Shown here: one piece after another, positions 40,536 through 49,570 of the stretch
Position numbering within the stretch: position 1 is the first letter of the stretch
How the letters are laid out: the number at the start of each line of letters is the position of its first letter
DNA from: Albimonas sp963977235
GTDB taxonomy: Bacteria; Pseudomonadota; Alphaproteobacteria; Rhodobacterales; Rhodobacteraceae
DNA length: 64,000 nucleotides
Assembly (NCBI RefSeq): GCF_963977235.1
Contig: NZ_CAXBOD010000015.1
Span: 1-64,000 of the forward strand
Direction: 5' to 3'
Translations under genes and position numbers: made by a program
The notes under the pieces: model-generated
What the model saw: the letters and a program-made list of their open reading frames with translations, nothing else
Database searches by the model: none
What the model was told of the DNA's origin: nothing

Positions 40536-40624
40536 GTCGGGTCCGCCTGTTTCGGTCGGTTGGTCGTCTGCTCGTTATTGCGAACCAATATAGCGCATTG
40601 CGGGCCGACGTTGAAGCGCGTCGT

Positions 40625-41521
40625 TCAGAACCCTGCGTCCGGCAGCATCAGCGCCAGCGCGAGCGGGATGGTCAGGACCGCCACCAGGGTCGAGACGACG
40701 ACGGCGCCGGCCACGCGCTCGGGCTCGGCCGCGTAGCGCTCGGCCATCAGATAGGAGGTGACGGCGACCGGCATGATCATCTGCAGGACGAGCGCGTGGC
40801 TTCCCGAAAGATCCACCCCTAGCGCCTGCGCCGCGCCCCAGCCCGCGACGCCGCAGACCCCGATCCGCAGGACCGAGAGCACGATGGCCGGCCCCACGCC
40901 TTTCACCGTCAGCCGAGCGACCGAGACGCCCAGCGTCACCAGCATCAGCGGGATCGCCATCTGGCCGGCAAGCTCCAGCGAGCGCATCAGGAACAGCGGC
41001 AGCTCCCAGTCCATCAGCGCGAAGATCAGGCCGAAGGCCGCGCCGTAGAAGATCGGCTGCTTGGCCGCCTCCTTGGGCGAGCCGCCGCCCGAGACGATCC
41101 AGACGCCGACCGTGAAGCTCAGACAGGCCATGACGGCGAAGATGACGGCGGCCTGGGCGAGCCCCTCGTCGCCGAAGGCGAACATCGCCAGCGGCAGGCC
41201 CACGTTGCCGGTGTTGCCGAAGGTGAGGGGGGCGAGCCAGGTGCGGCTCGACAGGCCCGAGAGGCGCAGCAGGATCCACAGCCCGAAGCCCGCCGCGAGA
41301 TAGGCCAGCAACGAGGCCCCGGCGAGCCGGGCGAAGGCGTCGGGGTCGAGCTCGGCGTTGGCGAGCGCGGTGAACAGCAGCGCCGGCAACGCGATCGAGA
41401 AACACATGCGGGTGACGAAATCGACCCGGTACTCGTGTCCGCCCTTGACCCAGCCGAAGCCGACCAGCCCCAGCAGGAACACGGGCGCCACGATCTCGAG
41501 CACCTGGATTGCGATGTCCAT
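40625..41521 (-). CDS. AEC family transporter
   Basis: A 298-residue membrane protein of the auxin-efflux-carrier family, with about ten segments in two inverted halves. LPALLFTALANAELD in the first half and the proline in GVSVARL-GVGPAIV-type crossing helix of the second half are consistent with it. Bacterial members move dicarboxylates, malonate or similar anions; the substrate is unknown. It is divergent from hspQ and follows the lipoprotein gene on the same strand at a distance of 89 bases. Confidence 0.85.
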   Translation of the reverse strand: MDIAIQVLEIVAPVFLLGLVGFGWVKGGHEYRVDFVTRMCFSIALPALLFTALANAELDPDAFARLAGASLLAYLAAGFGLWILLRLSGLSSRTWLAPLTFGNTGNVGLPLAMFAFGDEGLAQAAVIFAVMACLSFTVGVWIVSGGGSPKEAAKQPIFYGAAFGLIFALMDWELPLFLMRSLELAGQMAIPLMLVTLGVSVARLTVKGVGPAIVLSVLRIGVCGVAGWGAAQALGVDLSGSHALVLQMIMPVAVTSYLMAERYAAEPERVAGAVVVSTLVAVLTIPLALALMLPDAGF

Positions 41522-41803
41522 CTCTGGGCGGTCCCCTCGTCCCGGTCGGCGCGCGCGCCCCGGGACCCGGGCGGCGGCCGCTGCCGGGGACGTGAAGCCG
41601 CGTTACCATGCGCGCGGCCGGGCGTCGATGCGGCGGCCGGCGCAGCCCTGTGGCGCGCCGGCGTCAGGCGGCAGGGGGCAGGGCGCGGCTGAGACGCGCG
41701 TGATGTTGCGCTGCGGCGCCGCTCTGGACAGCGCGTGAACGATTTCCTAGGTTTCGGGATGGACAATCACGCCCAAGAGACTCGCAAGACGCCGGGGACC
41801 CGG

Positions 41804-42145
41804 ATGGCCCACAGCCTCATGCATCGCGAAGCCAAGTTCTGCATCGGGCAGGTGGTGCGTCATCGCATCCACCCGTTCCGCGGCGTGGTGTTCGATGTGG
41901 ATCCCGAGTTCGCGAACACCGAGGAGTGGTGGCAGGCGATCCCGGAGGAGAGCCGCCCCGTGAAGGATCAGCCCTTCTACCATCTGCTGGCCGAGAACGA
42001 GACGAGCTACTACCACGCCTATGTCTCGGAACAGAACCTGCTGCCCGACGAGACCGGCGACCCGGTGGAGCATCCCCAGGTCCACGAGCTGTTCGGCGAG
42101 CTGGACGGCGGCCAGTACGAGATCGCCTCGATCCAGACCCACTGA
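41804..42145 (+). CDS. hspQ: Heat-shock protein HspQ
   Basis: A 113-residue protein of the HspQ (YccV) family, a modulator of Lon and hemimethylated-DNA-binding-like factor in E. coli. KFCIGQVVRHRIHPFRGVVFDVDPEFANTEEWW and YVSEQNLLPDETGDPVEHPQ are strongly conserved in alphaproteobacteria (segments quoted separately: KFCIGQVVRHRIHPF, FDVDPEFANTEEW). The start at 41804 has GGGGA at the correct spacing and fits family length; ATG at 41759 and GTG at 41735 give longer products. The 281-base region before it holds nothing I recognise. Confidence 0.88.
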   Translation: MAHSLMHREAKFCIGQVVRHRIHPFRGVVFDVDPEFANTEEWWQAIPEESRPVKDQPFYHLLAENETSYYHAYVSEQNLLPDETGDPVEHPQVHELFGELDGGQYEIASIQTH

Positions 42146-42317
42146 GCGGACCGGCGTCTGGCCTGATCGCCGGCACGGCGCGCAGGCCGATCAGGGTTTC
42201 GCGCCGCGGGACGGAGCCGAATCCTCCGGCCCGATCGGTCGGCGCACTGGGACTCGCTTCGACCGCGGGCTTCCGCGAGGCGCCGCCAAGCCCGCCCGCA
42301 GGGCGCCCGCAGACCGC

Positions 42318-42339
42318 TGCGCTCCCGCCAGGGAGCGCA
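42318..42339 (+). terminator. Hairpin between hspQ and dipeptidase
   Basis: Perfect 9-base arms (42318-42326, 42331-42339) with a 4-base loop lie between convergent genes. The plus-strand tail AAGTGTTCTT has a few T residues. Plausible terminator for hspQ. Confidence 0.5.
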
Positions 42340-42377
42340 AAGTGTTCTTGCGCCTTTGCCAGGCGCGCCGGTTCCGG

Positions 42378-43439
42378 TCAGGCGCCCCAGGTGGCTTTCA
42401 GGACACGGGTCCAGTTCTTCCAGCACAGCTTTTCGAGCATCTCGCCCCCCATGCCGGCCGCCTCCAGCGCCGTGCGCAGGGCGGGCAGGCCGGCCGCGTC
42501 GCCGATCGGGGCGGGAATGCGCGCGCCGTCGAAGTCGGAGCCGAGGCCGACGCGGTCCTCGCCCACCCGCTCGACCAGGTAGGCGAAATGGGCGACCAGA
42601 CCGTCGAGCGTCTCCATCGGGCCCATCATGCCGTCCGGGCGCAGGAAGCCGGTGGCGAGGTTCACGCCCACCATCCCGTCGCTCTCGCGGATCGCGTCGA
42701 GCTGGCGGTCGGTCAGGTTGCGCGCGTGCGGGCAGATCGCATGGGCGTTGGAGTGGGTGGCGACCAGCGGCCGGGTCGACAATCCGGCCACATCCCAGAA
42801 GCCGGTCTCGGTGATGTGGGACAGGTCGATCATGATCCGGCGGCGGTCGCACTCGCGCACCAGCTCGCGGCCCAGTTCGGTCAGGCCCGGCCCGGTGTCG
42901 GGCGTCGAGGGGAAGCGGAACGGCGCGCCGTGGGCGAAGATGTTGTTGCGGCTCCACACCGGGCCCAGCGAGCGGAGGCCCGCCGCCTCAAGGACGTCGA
43001 GGGCGCGGAACTCGGGGTCGATGGCCTCTGCTCCCTCGATGTGGAGGATGGCGGCGAGGCGACCCTCGGCGAGGCAGGTCTCGATCTGCGCGGCGGTGCG
43101 CACGACCTCGAGGGCGCCGCGGGCCTGCAGACGCAGAAGGATGCCGGCCTCGGCAAGCGTGATCTCGAGCGCGCGGGAGCGGGGGAGGTCGTCGGGCAGG
43201 GGCACGGAGTAGCCCTCGCCCCCCTCCTCGCGGCCGAAGCCCATCGAGAAGTCGTCGTTGGGGGCGAAGCAGGCGAAGAAGCCGCCGCCCATGCCGCCCG
43301 CCTGCATGCGGGGCAGGTCGAGGTGGCCGCCGCAGCCTTCGATAAACAGGTCCTCGGGCGAACGACCGCCCTCCTCGGCGCGCCAGAGCTTGAGAAGCGC
43401 GTCGTTGTGACCGTCGAAGACGGGAGGGGTGGCGGACAT
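42378..43439 (-). CDS. Membrane dipeptidase (M19 family)
   Basis: A 353-residue zinc dipeptidase related to renal dipeptidase. FDGHNDALL provides the first metal ligands, HIEGAEAID the bridging Glu, ATHSNAHAICPHARNL the metal and substrate His, and GLGSDFDG the C-terminal Asp. M19 enzymes cleave dipeptides, including D-amino acid ones. There is no signal peptide, so it is likely cytoplasmic. The MFS transporter gene upstream is 76 bases away and might supply a substrate. Confidence 0.92.
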   Translation of the reverse strand: MSATPPVFDGHNDALLKLWRAEEGGRSPEDLFIEGCGGHLDLPRMQAGGMGGGFFACFAPNDDFSMGFGREEGGEGYSVPLPDDLPRSRALEITLAEAGILLRLQARGALEVVRTAAQIETCLAEGRLAAILHIEGAEAIDPEFRALDVLEAAGLRSLGPVWSRNNIFAHGAPFRFPSTPDTGPGLTELGRELVRECDRRRIMIDLSHITETGFWDVAGLSTRPLVATHSNAHAICPHARNLTDRQLDAIRESDGMVGVNLATGFLRPDGMMGPMETLDGLVAHFAYLVERVGEDRVGLGSDFDGARIPAPIGDAAGLPALRTALEAAGMGGEMLEKLCWKNWTRVLKATWGA

Positions 43440-43515
43440 GAAGGGCTCCTCGGGAGGCGGCGCGCGGACTGCGCGGGGGCGAGCCTAGGGCGGATCGGCG
43501 GCGGTGAAAACCGGG

Positions 43516-44748
43516 TCAGGCGCGGGGGCGGGGCCTGAGCAACAGGGCGCCGGAGAGGGACAGGAGCAGCGTGACGATCAGCGTGGCGTCGGCCCCGCCC
43601 AGCGAGCGCAGGGCGCCGCCGAGCGAAGGCGCGGCGGCCATGCCCGCGATCCAGGCGAGGGCCGCGGCGCCCGAGACCGAGCCGTAGTCGCCGGTCCCCG
43701 AGGTCTCGGCCAGCACCACCGGGCGCAGGATCGTCACCGTGCCGATGCTGACGCCCTGAAGGGCCACGAAGGCCGCGGCGCCGGCGAGCCCCAGACCCCA
43801 GCCCGCGCAGAGCAGCGCCCCCGAGGCCAGCGCGAGCCCGCCGAGCGAGGCCGTGGCCAACCTCCGAGCCGGCCAGCCGGGGGGCGAGGCGATCAGGGCG
43901 AGCCGGCCGAGCACCTGCATCGGACCCACCACGGCGGCGACGCTGACCGCCACGGCCTGAGGGACGCCTTGGGCTGCCAGCAGCGGCAGCATGTGGGCCG
44001 CGATCACGCCGTGGGCGACCGAGGCGCCCAGGAACGCCGCCACGATCCGCGCCACGCCGGGCCGGCGCATCGCGGTCAGCACGCCGAACCCGCGGGAGAC
44101 CGGCGCGCCGGGGGCGCGGGGAGGCGCCTCGCGCTCGATCCGGCGGGCGGACCAGGCGAGCAGGGGCGCGGCGGCGAGCGCGGCGACGCCGGCCATGCCG
44201 AGCGCCGCGCCGCGCCAGCCGAAGGCCGCTTCCAGCGCGGCGTTGGCGGGGAACGAGACCAGCGTCGCGAAGCCCGCGGTCAGGGTGACGGCGGCGATGG
44301 CGCGGCGGGCGGCCATGCCGCGCGCGCGGGTCAGCAGGGCGAAGCAGGGCTCATAGAGGCAGAAGGCGGCGCCGGCGCCGACCGCCGCCCAGCCGGCGAG
44401 GAACAGGAGCTGCGAGCCGGCCAGCGCGGTCAGGCTCAGCCCCGCCGCGCCCAGCAGCGCCCCGGCGGGCATCATCCAGGGCGCCCGCCCCCGGTCGACC
44501 CAGCGCCCCGCGGTGGGGGCGAGGCAGGCCATTGCGGCCAGCGACAGCGTCATCCCCAGCGAGGCGGGCAGGGCGGAGGCCGCGAACTCGGCCTCGAGCC
44601 GCGGCAGCAGGGCGGGGAAGGTGTAGTAGAGCGCCGACCAGGCCAGCAGCTGGCCCAGCGAGATCACCGCAACGGCCAGCCGGTCGGGAGGGGGCGCGTC
44701 CGCGCCGCCTGGCGCGGGGGGGCTCGGCGCTTCGCTGTCCCTCGTCAT
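43516..44748 (-). CDS. Major facilitator superfamily transporter
   Basis: A 410-residue transporter with about twelve hydrophobic segments. GRWVDRGRAPW near 80-90 is the MFS loop motif between helices 2 and 3, and ARRLA in the central part resembles its repeat. The substrate cannot be assigned. The terminal residues are arginine-rich (LLRPRPRA). It shares a strand with the dipeptidase but has its own spacing; an MsrQ-like gene follows upstream on the same strand. Confidence 0.85.
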   Translation of the reverse strand: MTRDSEAPSPPAPGGADAPPPDRLAVAVISLGQLLAWSALYYTFPALLPRLEAEFAASALPASLGMTLSLAAMACLAPTAGRWVDRGRAPWMMPAGALLGAAGLSLTALAGSQLLFLAGWAAVGAGAAFCLYEPCFALLTRARGMAARRAIAAVTLTAGFATLVSFPANAALEAAFGWRGAALGMAGVAALAAAPLLAWSARRIEREAPPRAPGAPVSRGFGVLTAMRRPGVARIVAAFLGASVAHGVIAAHMLPLLAAQGVPQAVAVSVAAVVGPMQVLGRLALIASPPGWPARRLATASLGGLALASGALLCAGWGLGLAGAAAFVALQGVSIGTVTILRPVVLAETSGTGDYGSVSGAAALAWIAGMAAAPSLGGALRSLGGADATLIVTLLLSLSGALLLRPRPRA

Positions 44749-44829
44749 GCGTGATCGGTCCGTGTGGCGGACGGCCCCTCGCCGTCCGGGCCCAATCAGT
44801 GACGCGAAGCGGGGCGGGAGGAAAGGGGC

Positions 44830-45753
44830 TCAGCGTCCCTCTGCGGGCAGCGGACGGGGCGAGGGGCGCGCCAGCGACCTCACGCGTCGGCCGAGCGGGA
44901 TCAGCGCGGGGAGGGCGGCGACGGCCAGCACCAGGACGGCCGGGCGGGCAGAGGCGAGGTCGAGGTTGGCGGCCAGGATCCGCTCGGCCGGCAGCCCGGT
45001 GAGGGTGTCGTGCCAGAGGTATTCGGCGCCCGCCGTCGCCGCGGCGGCCAGAGCGGCGACCGCGAGGATGCGAAGCTCCGGCCAGGGCCGGCCGGGGGCG
45101 AGACCGATGGCGGTCCGGTGCAGCATCAGGGCGGCGAACAGGCCGAACAGGAAGGCGGGCTCGGCCACGTCCAGCTTCTCCTGCAGCGCAAAATGGGCGA
45201 GGCCGAGCACGGCGATCAGGTAGGCCACCCGATGCAGGCGGCGCCAGTTGGCGCCCATCGCCCGGATCGCCCGGTCGAAGGAGGTCGCGGCGAGCGCGCA
45301 GAACCCCAGCAGCGCCGCGAAGCCGATCGCGAGATACAGGCGCTGCACGATCTCGGAGGCGACGCGCAGGAGCTGGAGCTGCTGCTCGACGACGTAGAGG
45401 CCGAAGTGGGCGGCGGCGTAGGCGAAGGCGGTCAGCCCGATCATCCGGCGCACCTGGGCGAGCCGCCCCCAGCCGGTGATTCGACGCAGCGGCGTCAGCG
45501 CCAGCGACAAGAGCAGGAAGCGCAGGGCCCAGAGGCCGGTCAGATGCTCGGCCTGGTGGATCGGCTCGGCCCCCAGCGCCATCGGGCCCCAAGCGCCCGC
45601 AAGGGCCGCGGCCAGCCACAGGCCGGGCAGGATCGCGAGGGCGAAGGCCGCGCCGCGCAGGGCCGAGAGACGCCCGCCCCGGTCATGCCAGGGGGACCAG
45701 CCGCGGGCTGCGCCTCGCCATCCCTCGGGTCGTGCCGCGCGCGACTGGGCCAT
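44830..45753 (-). CDS. msrQ: MsrQ-like haem-binding membrane protein
   Basis: A 307-residue ferric-reductase-fold membrane protein. The first 30 residues are soluble; six or more helices follow. Conserved His residues lie in AEHLTGLW, AAHFGLY, LHRVAYL and LAHFALQ, as expected for b-type haem ligands of MsrQ (YedZ). MsrQ feeds electrons to the periplasmic methionine-sulfoxide reductase MsrP, but no msrP gene is in the window. The C-terminal extension after about residue 230 holds three more hydrophobic segments, longer than E. coli MsrQ (211), so a distinct partner is possible. Confidence 0.82.
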   Translation of the reverse strand: MAQSRAARPEGWRGAARGWSPWHDRGGRLSALRGAAFALAILPGLWLAAALAGAWGPMALGAEPIHQAEHLTGLWALRFLLLSLALTPLRRITGWGRLAQVRRMIGLTAFAYAAAHFGLYVVEQQLQLLRVASEIVQRLYLAIGFAALLGFCALAATSFDRAIRAMGANWRRLHRVAYLIAVLGLAHFALQEKLDVAEPAFLFGLFAALMLHRTAIGLAPGRPWPELRILAVAALAAAATAGAEYLWHDTLTGLPAERILAANLDLASARPAVLVLAVAALPALIPLGRRVRSLARPSPRPLPAEGR

Positions 45754-46022
45754 GCGCTCTCCTCCTGTCGTCCCGCGCCCGAAGGGGCGGCCGGGACTGG
45801 ACTGCGGTCCCGACCAGTTACGGCGGATGCGGGCGCGACGCGCCCCCGCTCACGAAAATGTTGCGCGGATGCGAGTCGGGCGGCCCGGTTCGCGGGCGGT
45901 GGTTTCGGGCCCCGATCCGCGCTACATCAGCCGCGAGTCGACGACCCGAACCGGGTCGTCCGCTCCTGCGCCGTCCGGGAGCTTCGGGCACAGGCGCGCG
46001 GAGCAGAACACAGGAGGGCGCC

Positions 46023-46763
46023 ATGGGTCTCGACCGCTCGGAAATCGCGAAACGGGCCGCCGCGAAGGCCGCCCTCGATCTTGTGCGGGACGGCATGCGT
46101 CTGGGCCTTGGCACCGGCTCGACCGCCAAGTGGTTTGTGGACCTGCTGGGCGAGCGGGCGAAGGCCGAGGGGCTTGAGCTGACCTGCGTGGCCACGAGCC
46201 TGCGCACCGCGCGCCATGCGGAGTCGGTGGGTCTGAAGGTGGTCACGCTCGACGAGGCCGGCTGGCTCGACCTGACGGTGGACGGCGCGGATGAGTTCGA
46301 TCCCGACCTGAACCTGATCAAGGGCGGCGGCGGCGCGCTGCTGCAGGAGAAGATCGTGGCCACCGCCTCGGACCGGATGGTGGTGATCGCCGACCAGGGC
46401 AAGCAGGTGGAGCACCTGGGCGTGTTCCCGCTGCCGGTCGAGATCGTGACCTTCGGCTGGGAGACCACGAAGGCCATCGTCGAGGAGACGCTCGAGGATC
46501 TCGACGTCGCGGGCGCCCTGACCACGCTGCGGATGGACGGCGACGAGCCCTACGTTACCGACTGCGGCAACTACATCATCGACTGCCGCCTGAAGCGGAT
46601 CGGCGACGCCGATGAACTGGCCACGCAGCTGAACTCGATCCCCGGCGTGGTCGAGACGGGCCTGTTCATCGACATCTGCGACCGGGTGATCGTGGGCTAC
46701 GAGGACGGCGGCGTCGAGGTCCTGGAGATCGACGAGGACGAGGACGACGACGCCTTCGTCTGA
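46023..46763 (+). CDS. rpiA: Ribose-5-phosphate isomerase A
   Basis: A 246-residue enzyme converting ribose 5-phosphate and ribulose 5-phosphate. LGTGSTAKWFV, TVDGADEFDPDLNLIKGGGG and EKIVATASD are the conserved active-site segments. The C-terminus is unusually acidic (about 237-244: DEDEDDDA). The start is the ATG after AGGAGGG. It stands alone ahead of gor; the 269-base upstream stretch shows no clear box. A hairpin with CTTTT follows. Confidence 0.95.
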   Translation: MGLDRSEIAKRAAAKAALDLVRDGMRLGLGTGSTAKWFVDLLGERAKAEGLELTCVATSLRTARHAESVGLKVVTLDEAGWLDLTVDGADEFDPDLNLIKGGGGALLQEKIVATASDRMVVIADQGKQVEHLGVFPLPVEIVTFGWETTKAIVEETLEDLDVAGALTTLRMDGDEPYVTDCGNYIIDCRLKRIGDADELATQLNSIPGVVETGLFIDICDRVIVGYEDGGVEVLEIDEDEDDDAFV

Positions 46764-46773
46764 ACGCGTGCGA

Positions 46774-46805
46774 GCGCGATTGCGTGATCGCGCGCGAGCG
46801 CTTTT
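46774..46805 (+). terminator. Possible terminator after rpiA
   Basis: Seven-base arms (46774-46780, 46787-46793) are followed by a GC-rich spacer and CTTTT. The stem is short and the spacer before the T-run is long, so the call is tentative. Confidence 0.4.
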
Positions 46806-46925
46806 CCCGGGCATTCGCCCCCGCGTGTCCCCGGCGCCCATGGCGTCGGGGAGCCTGCGGGACTAAGTGTGACGGCGGATCAAGCCATGGGCCTGCAAGG
46901 GCGGGCTGAACGGGGGGAGAGGCGC

Positions 46926-48281
46926 ATGTCTCACGACTACGACCTTATCGTCATCGGCGCGGGCTCGGGCGGAGTGCGCGCGGCGCGGATGTCCGCGCAG
47001 GCCGGCGCGAAGGTCGCGATCGTCGAGGAATACCGCTACGGCGGCACCTGCGTGATCCGGGGCTGCGTGCCCAAGAAGCTGATGGTCTACGCCTCGGGCT
47101 TCGCCGAGAGCTTCGAGGACGCCAGGGGCTTTGGCTGGAGCGTGGGCGAGACCCGCTTCTCCTGGCCCGCCTTCATGGCCGCCAAGAACGCCGAGATCGA
47201 CCGGCTGGAAGGGATCTACGCTCGCAACCTGGGCGCCGCCGGGGTCGAGCTGCACCGGGCGAGGGGTGTGGTCACGGGGCCGCACTCGGTCCGGCTGAGC
47301 TCTCATGACCGGGATCTGACGGCGACACACATTCTGGTGGCGACCGGCGGCGCGCCCTTCGTGCCCGACATCCCCGGCGCCTGCCACGCGATCACCTCCA
47401 ACGAGCTGTTCGAGCTGCCCGAGATGCCGAGGCGGGTGGTGATCGTGGGCGGCGGCTACATCGCCTGCGAGTTTGCGGGCGTGCTGAACGGGATGGGGGC
47501 GAAGGTCACCCAGCTCTACCGCGGCAAGCAGATCCTGCGCGGCTTCGACGGCGAGGTCGCGGGGTTCGTGCAGGACGAGATGATCAAGAAGGGCGTGGAC
47601 GTGCGCCTGGAAAGCGACGTCGCCGCCATCGAGGAGCCGACCGGGGCCGGCATCGTCGTCGAGCTGACGGGCGGCGAGAAGATCGAGACCGATGCGGTGC
47701 TCTACGCCACCGGCCGGCATCCCAACACGCGAGGGGTCGGGCTGGAGGAGGCGGGCGTCAAGCTGGGTCCGAAGGGCGAGGTGGCGGTGGACGCGTATTC
47801 GCGCACCTCGGTCCCCTCGATCTGGGCGATCGGCGACGTCACCGACCGGGTGGCGCTGACGCCGGTGGCGATCCGCGAGGGCGCGGCCTTCGCGCGGACC
47901 GCCTTCGAGAACGCGCCGACGGCGGCCGATCACGAGCTGATCCCCACCGCGGTCTTCACCCAGCCCGAGATCGGGACCTGCGGGATGACCGAGGAAGAGG
48001 CGCGCGAGAGCCACGACATCGAGGTCTATTCGGCCGCGTTCCGCCCGATGCTGCACACGCTCTCGGGGCGCGACGAGCGGATGCTGATGAAACTGTTGGT
48101 GGACAAGCCCTCCCGCAAGGTGCTGGGCTGCCACGTGGTCGGTCATGCGGCGGGCGAGATGATCCAGCTGGCCGGCATCGCCATCAAGATGGGCGCCACG
48201 AAAGAGGACTTCGACCGCACCGTCGCGGTGCATCCCACCGCGGCCGAGGAGCTGGTGACCATGAAGACGCCCACGCGCTGA
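46926..48281 (+). CDS. gor: Glutathione-disulfide reductase
   Basis: A 451-residue FAD/NADPH disulfide reductase. The FAD motif GAGSGGVRAAR is at 11-21, redox Cys42 and Cys47 in GTCVIRGCVPKK, the NADPH-binding GGGYIACEFAGV in the middle, and the C-terminal HPTAAEE holds the catalytic His436. The Arg in LYRGKQILR suits NADPH preference. MSHDYDLIVIG at the ATG 46926 is preceded by a GGGGGAGAGG site; the upstream Met at 46869 is less likely. It maintains reduced glutathione. Confidence 0.94.
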   Translation: MSHDYDLIVIGAGSGGVRAARMSAQAGAKVAIVEEYRYGGTCVIRGCVPKKLMVYASGFAESFEDARGFGWSVGETRFSWPAFMAAKNAEIDRLEGIYARNLGAAGVELHRARGVVTGPHSVRLSSHDRDLTATHILVATGGAPFVPDIPGACHAITSNELFELPEMPRRVVIVGGGYIACEFAGVLNGMGAKVTQLYRGKQILRGFDGEVAGFVQDEMIKKGVDVRLESDVAAIEEPTGAGIVVELTGGEKIETDAVLYATGRHPNTRGVGLEEAGVKLGPKGEVAVDAYSRTSVPSIWAIGDVTDRVALTPVAIREGAAFARTAFENAPTAADHELIPTAVFTQPEIGTCGMTEEEARESHDIEVYSAAFRPMLHTLSGRDERMLMKLLVDKPSRKVLGCHVVGHAAGEMIQLAGIAIKMGATKEDFDRTVAVHPTAAEELVTMKTPTR

Positions 48282-48382
48282 GCGCGAGGGCCCTGCGGGG
48301 CGCGAGGGTTTCCGCCCGCGCGCCCGGTCTGCTACACGACGAACCGAATTTTGCGCAAAAGATCCGGGAGGACATCAGGGTC

Positions 48383-49570
48383 ATGCCCTTCTCCAACAAC
48401 TCCGGCGGCCCATGGGGCGGCGGGGGTCGCGACAAGAACTCCGGCGGCGGCGATCGTGGCCCGTGGGGCGGGGGCGGCGGCTCCGGCGGCGGCGGGGGCG
48501 ACCAGGGCCCCGACATGGACGAACTGCTGCGTCAGGGACGCGACCGCCTGAAAGTCATCTTCGGGGGCCAGAACGGCGGCGGCGGCGGACGCGGCGGCGG
48601 CGGTTCGGGTCTGCCAGAGGGCATCGGTCGGGGGGGCTACATCCTCGCGGCCGTCGCGCTGCTGGGCGCCTGGCTTGCGGCCTCGCTCTACACGGTCGAC
48701 AACTCCGAGCAGTCCGTCGAGCTCCGCTTCGGCGAGCTTGCGGGGATCGGCCAGCCGGGTCTGAACCTCGCGCCCTGGCCGATCTACACCTACGAGGTGG
48801 TGCCGGTGACGCGTGAGAACGTGATCAACATCGGCCAGAACGTGCCCCGCACCAACGGCAGCCGCCAGACGGACGCGGGCCTGATCCTGACGAGCGACGA
48901 GAACATCGTCGACGTCGACTACCAGGTGGTCTGGAACATCGCGGATCCCGCGGGCTACCTGTTCAACCTCGCCGAGCCGGAATCGACCATCCGGGCCGTC
49001 TCCGAGGCGGCGATGCGCGAGGTGATCGGGCGCTCCGAGCTCTCGCCGATCCTCAACCGGGATCGCGCCATCGTCAGCCAGGACGTGCAGGCGCTGATCC
49101 AGTCCACGCTCGACAGCTACCAGTCCGGCGTGAACATCGTGCGGGTCAACTTCGACAAGGCCGACCCCCCGCGGGAGGTCATCGACGCGTTCCGCGACGT
49201 GCAGGCGGCCGGCCAGGACCGGGTCCGGCTGGAGAACCAGGCCGAGGCCTACGCCAACCGGGCGCTGGCCGAGGCGCGCGGTCAGTCCGCGCAGGTGGTG
49301 CAGGAGGCCGAAGCCTACGCCGCGCAGACCGTCAACGACGCGCGCGGCGAGGCGGCGCGCTTCGTATCGATCTTCGAGGCCTATGCCGAATCCAAGGACG
49401 TGACGCGCAAGCGTCTCTACCTCGAGACGATGGAGCGTGTTCTGGGCGATCTCGACAAGATCATCGTCAGCGACGGGATCGCGGGCGGCGGGAACGGCGG
49501 CGGACAGGGCGTGGTGCCCTACCTGCCGCTTGACCAGCTGCGTCGCGATCGGACCGGGGGGACGAACTGA
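48383..49570 (+). CDS. hflK: HflK, regulator of the FtsH protease
   Basis: A 395-residue SPFH/band-7 protein that forms the HflKC complex around FtsH in the inner membrane. The first 80 residues are strikingly glycine-rich (repeated GGGG runs), a known but extreme version of the HflK N-terminus. A membrane segment lies at about 84-104, then the SPFH domain (110-330) and a C-terminal Gly-rich tail. The ATG is close behind a GGGAGGAC site. The stop overlaps hflC by one base. Confidence 0.94.
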   Translation: MPFSNNSGGPWGGGGRDKNSGGGDRGPWGGGGGSGGGGGDQGPDMDELLRQGRDRLKVIFGGQNGGGGGRGGGGSGLPEGIGRGGYILAAVALLGAWLAASLYTVDNSEQSVELRFGELAGIGQPGLNLAPWPIYTYEVVPVTRENVINIGQNVPRTNGSRQTDAGLILTSDENIVDVDYQVVWNIADPAGYLFNLAEPESTIRAVSEAAMREVIGRSELSPILNRDRAIVSQDVQALIQSTLDSYQSGVNIVRVNFDKADPPREVIDAFRDVQAAGQDRVRLENQAEAYANRALAEARGQSAQVVQEAEAYAAQTVNDARGEAARFVSIFEAYAESKDVTRKRLYLETMERVLGDLDKIIVSDGIAGGGNGGGQGVVPYLPLDQLRRDRTGGTN

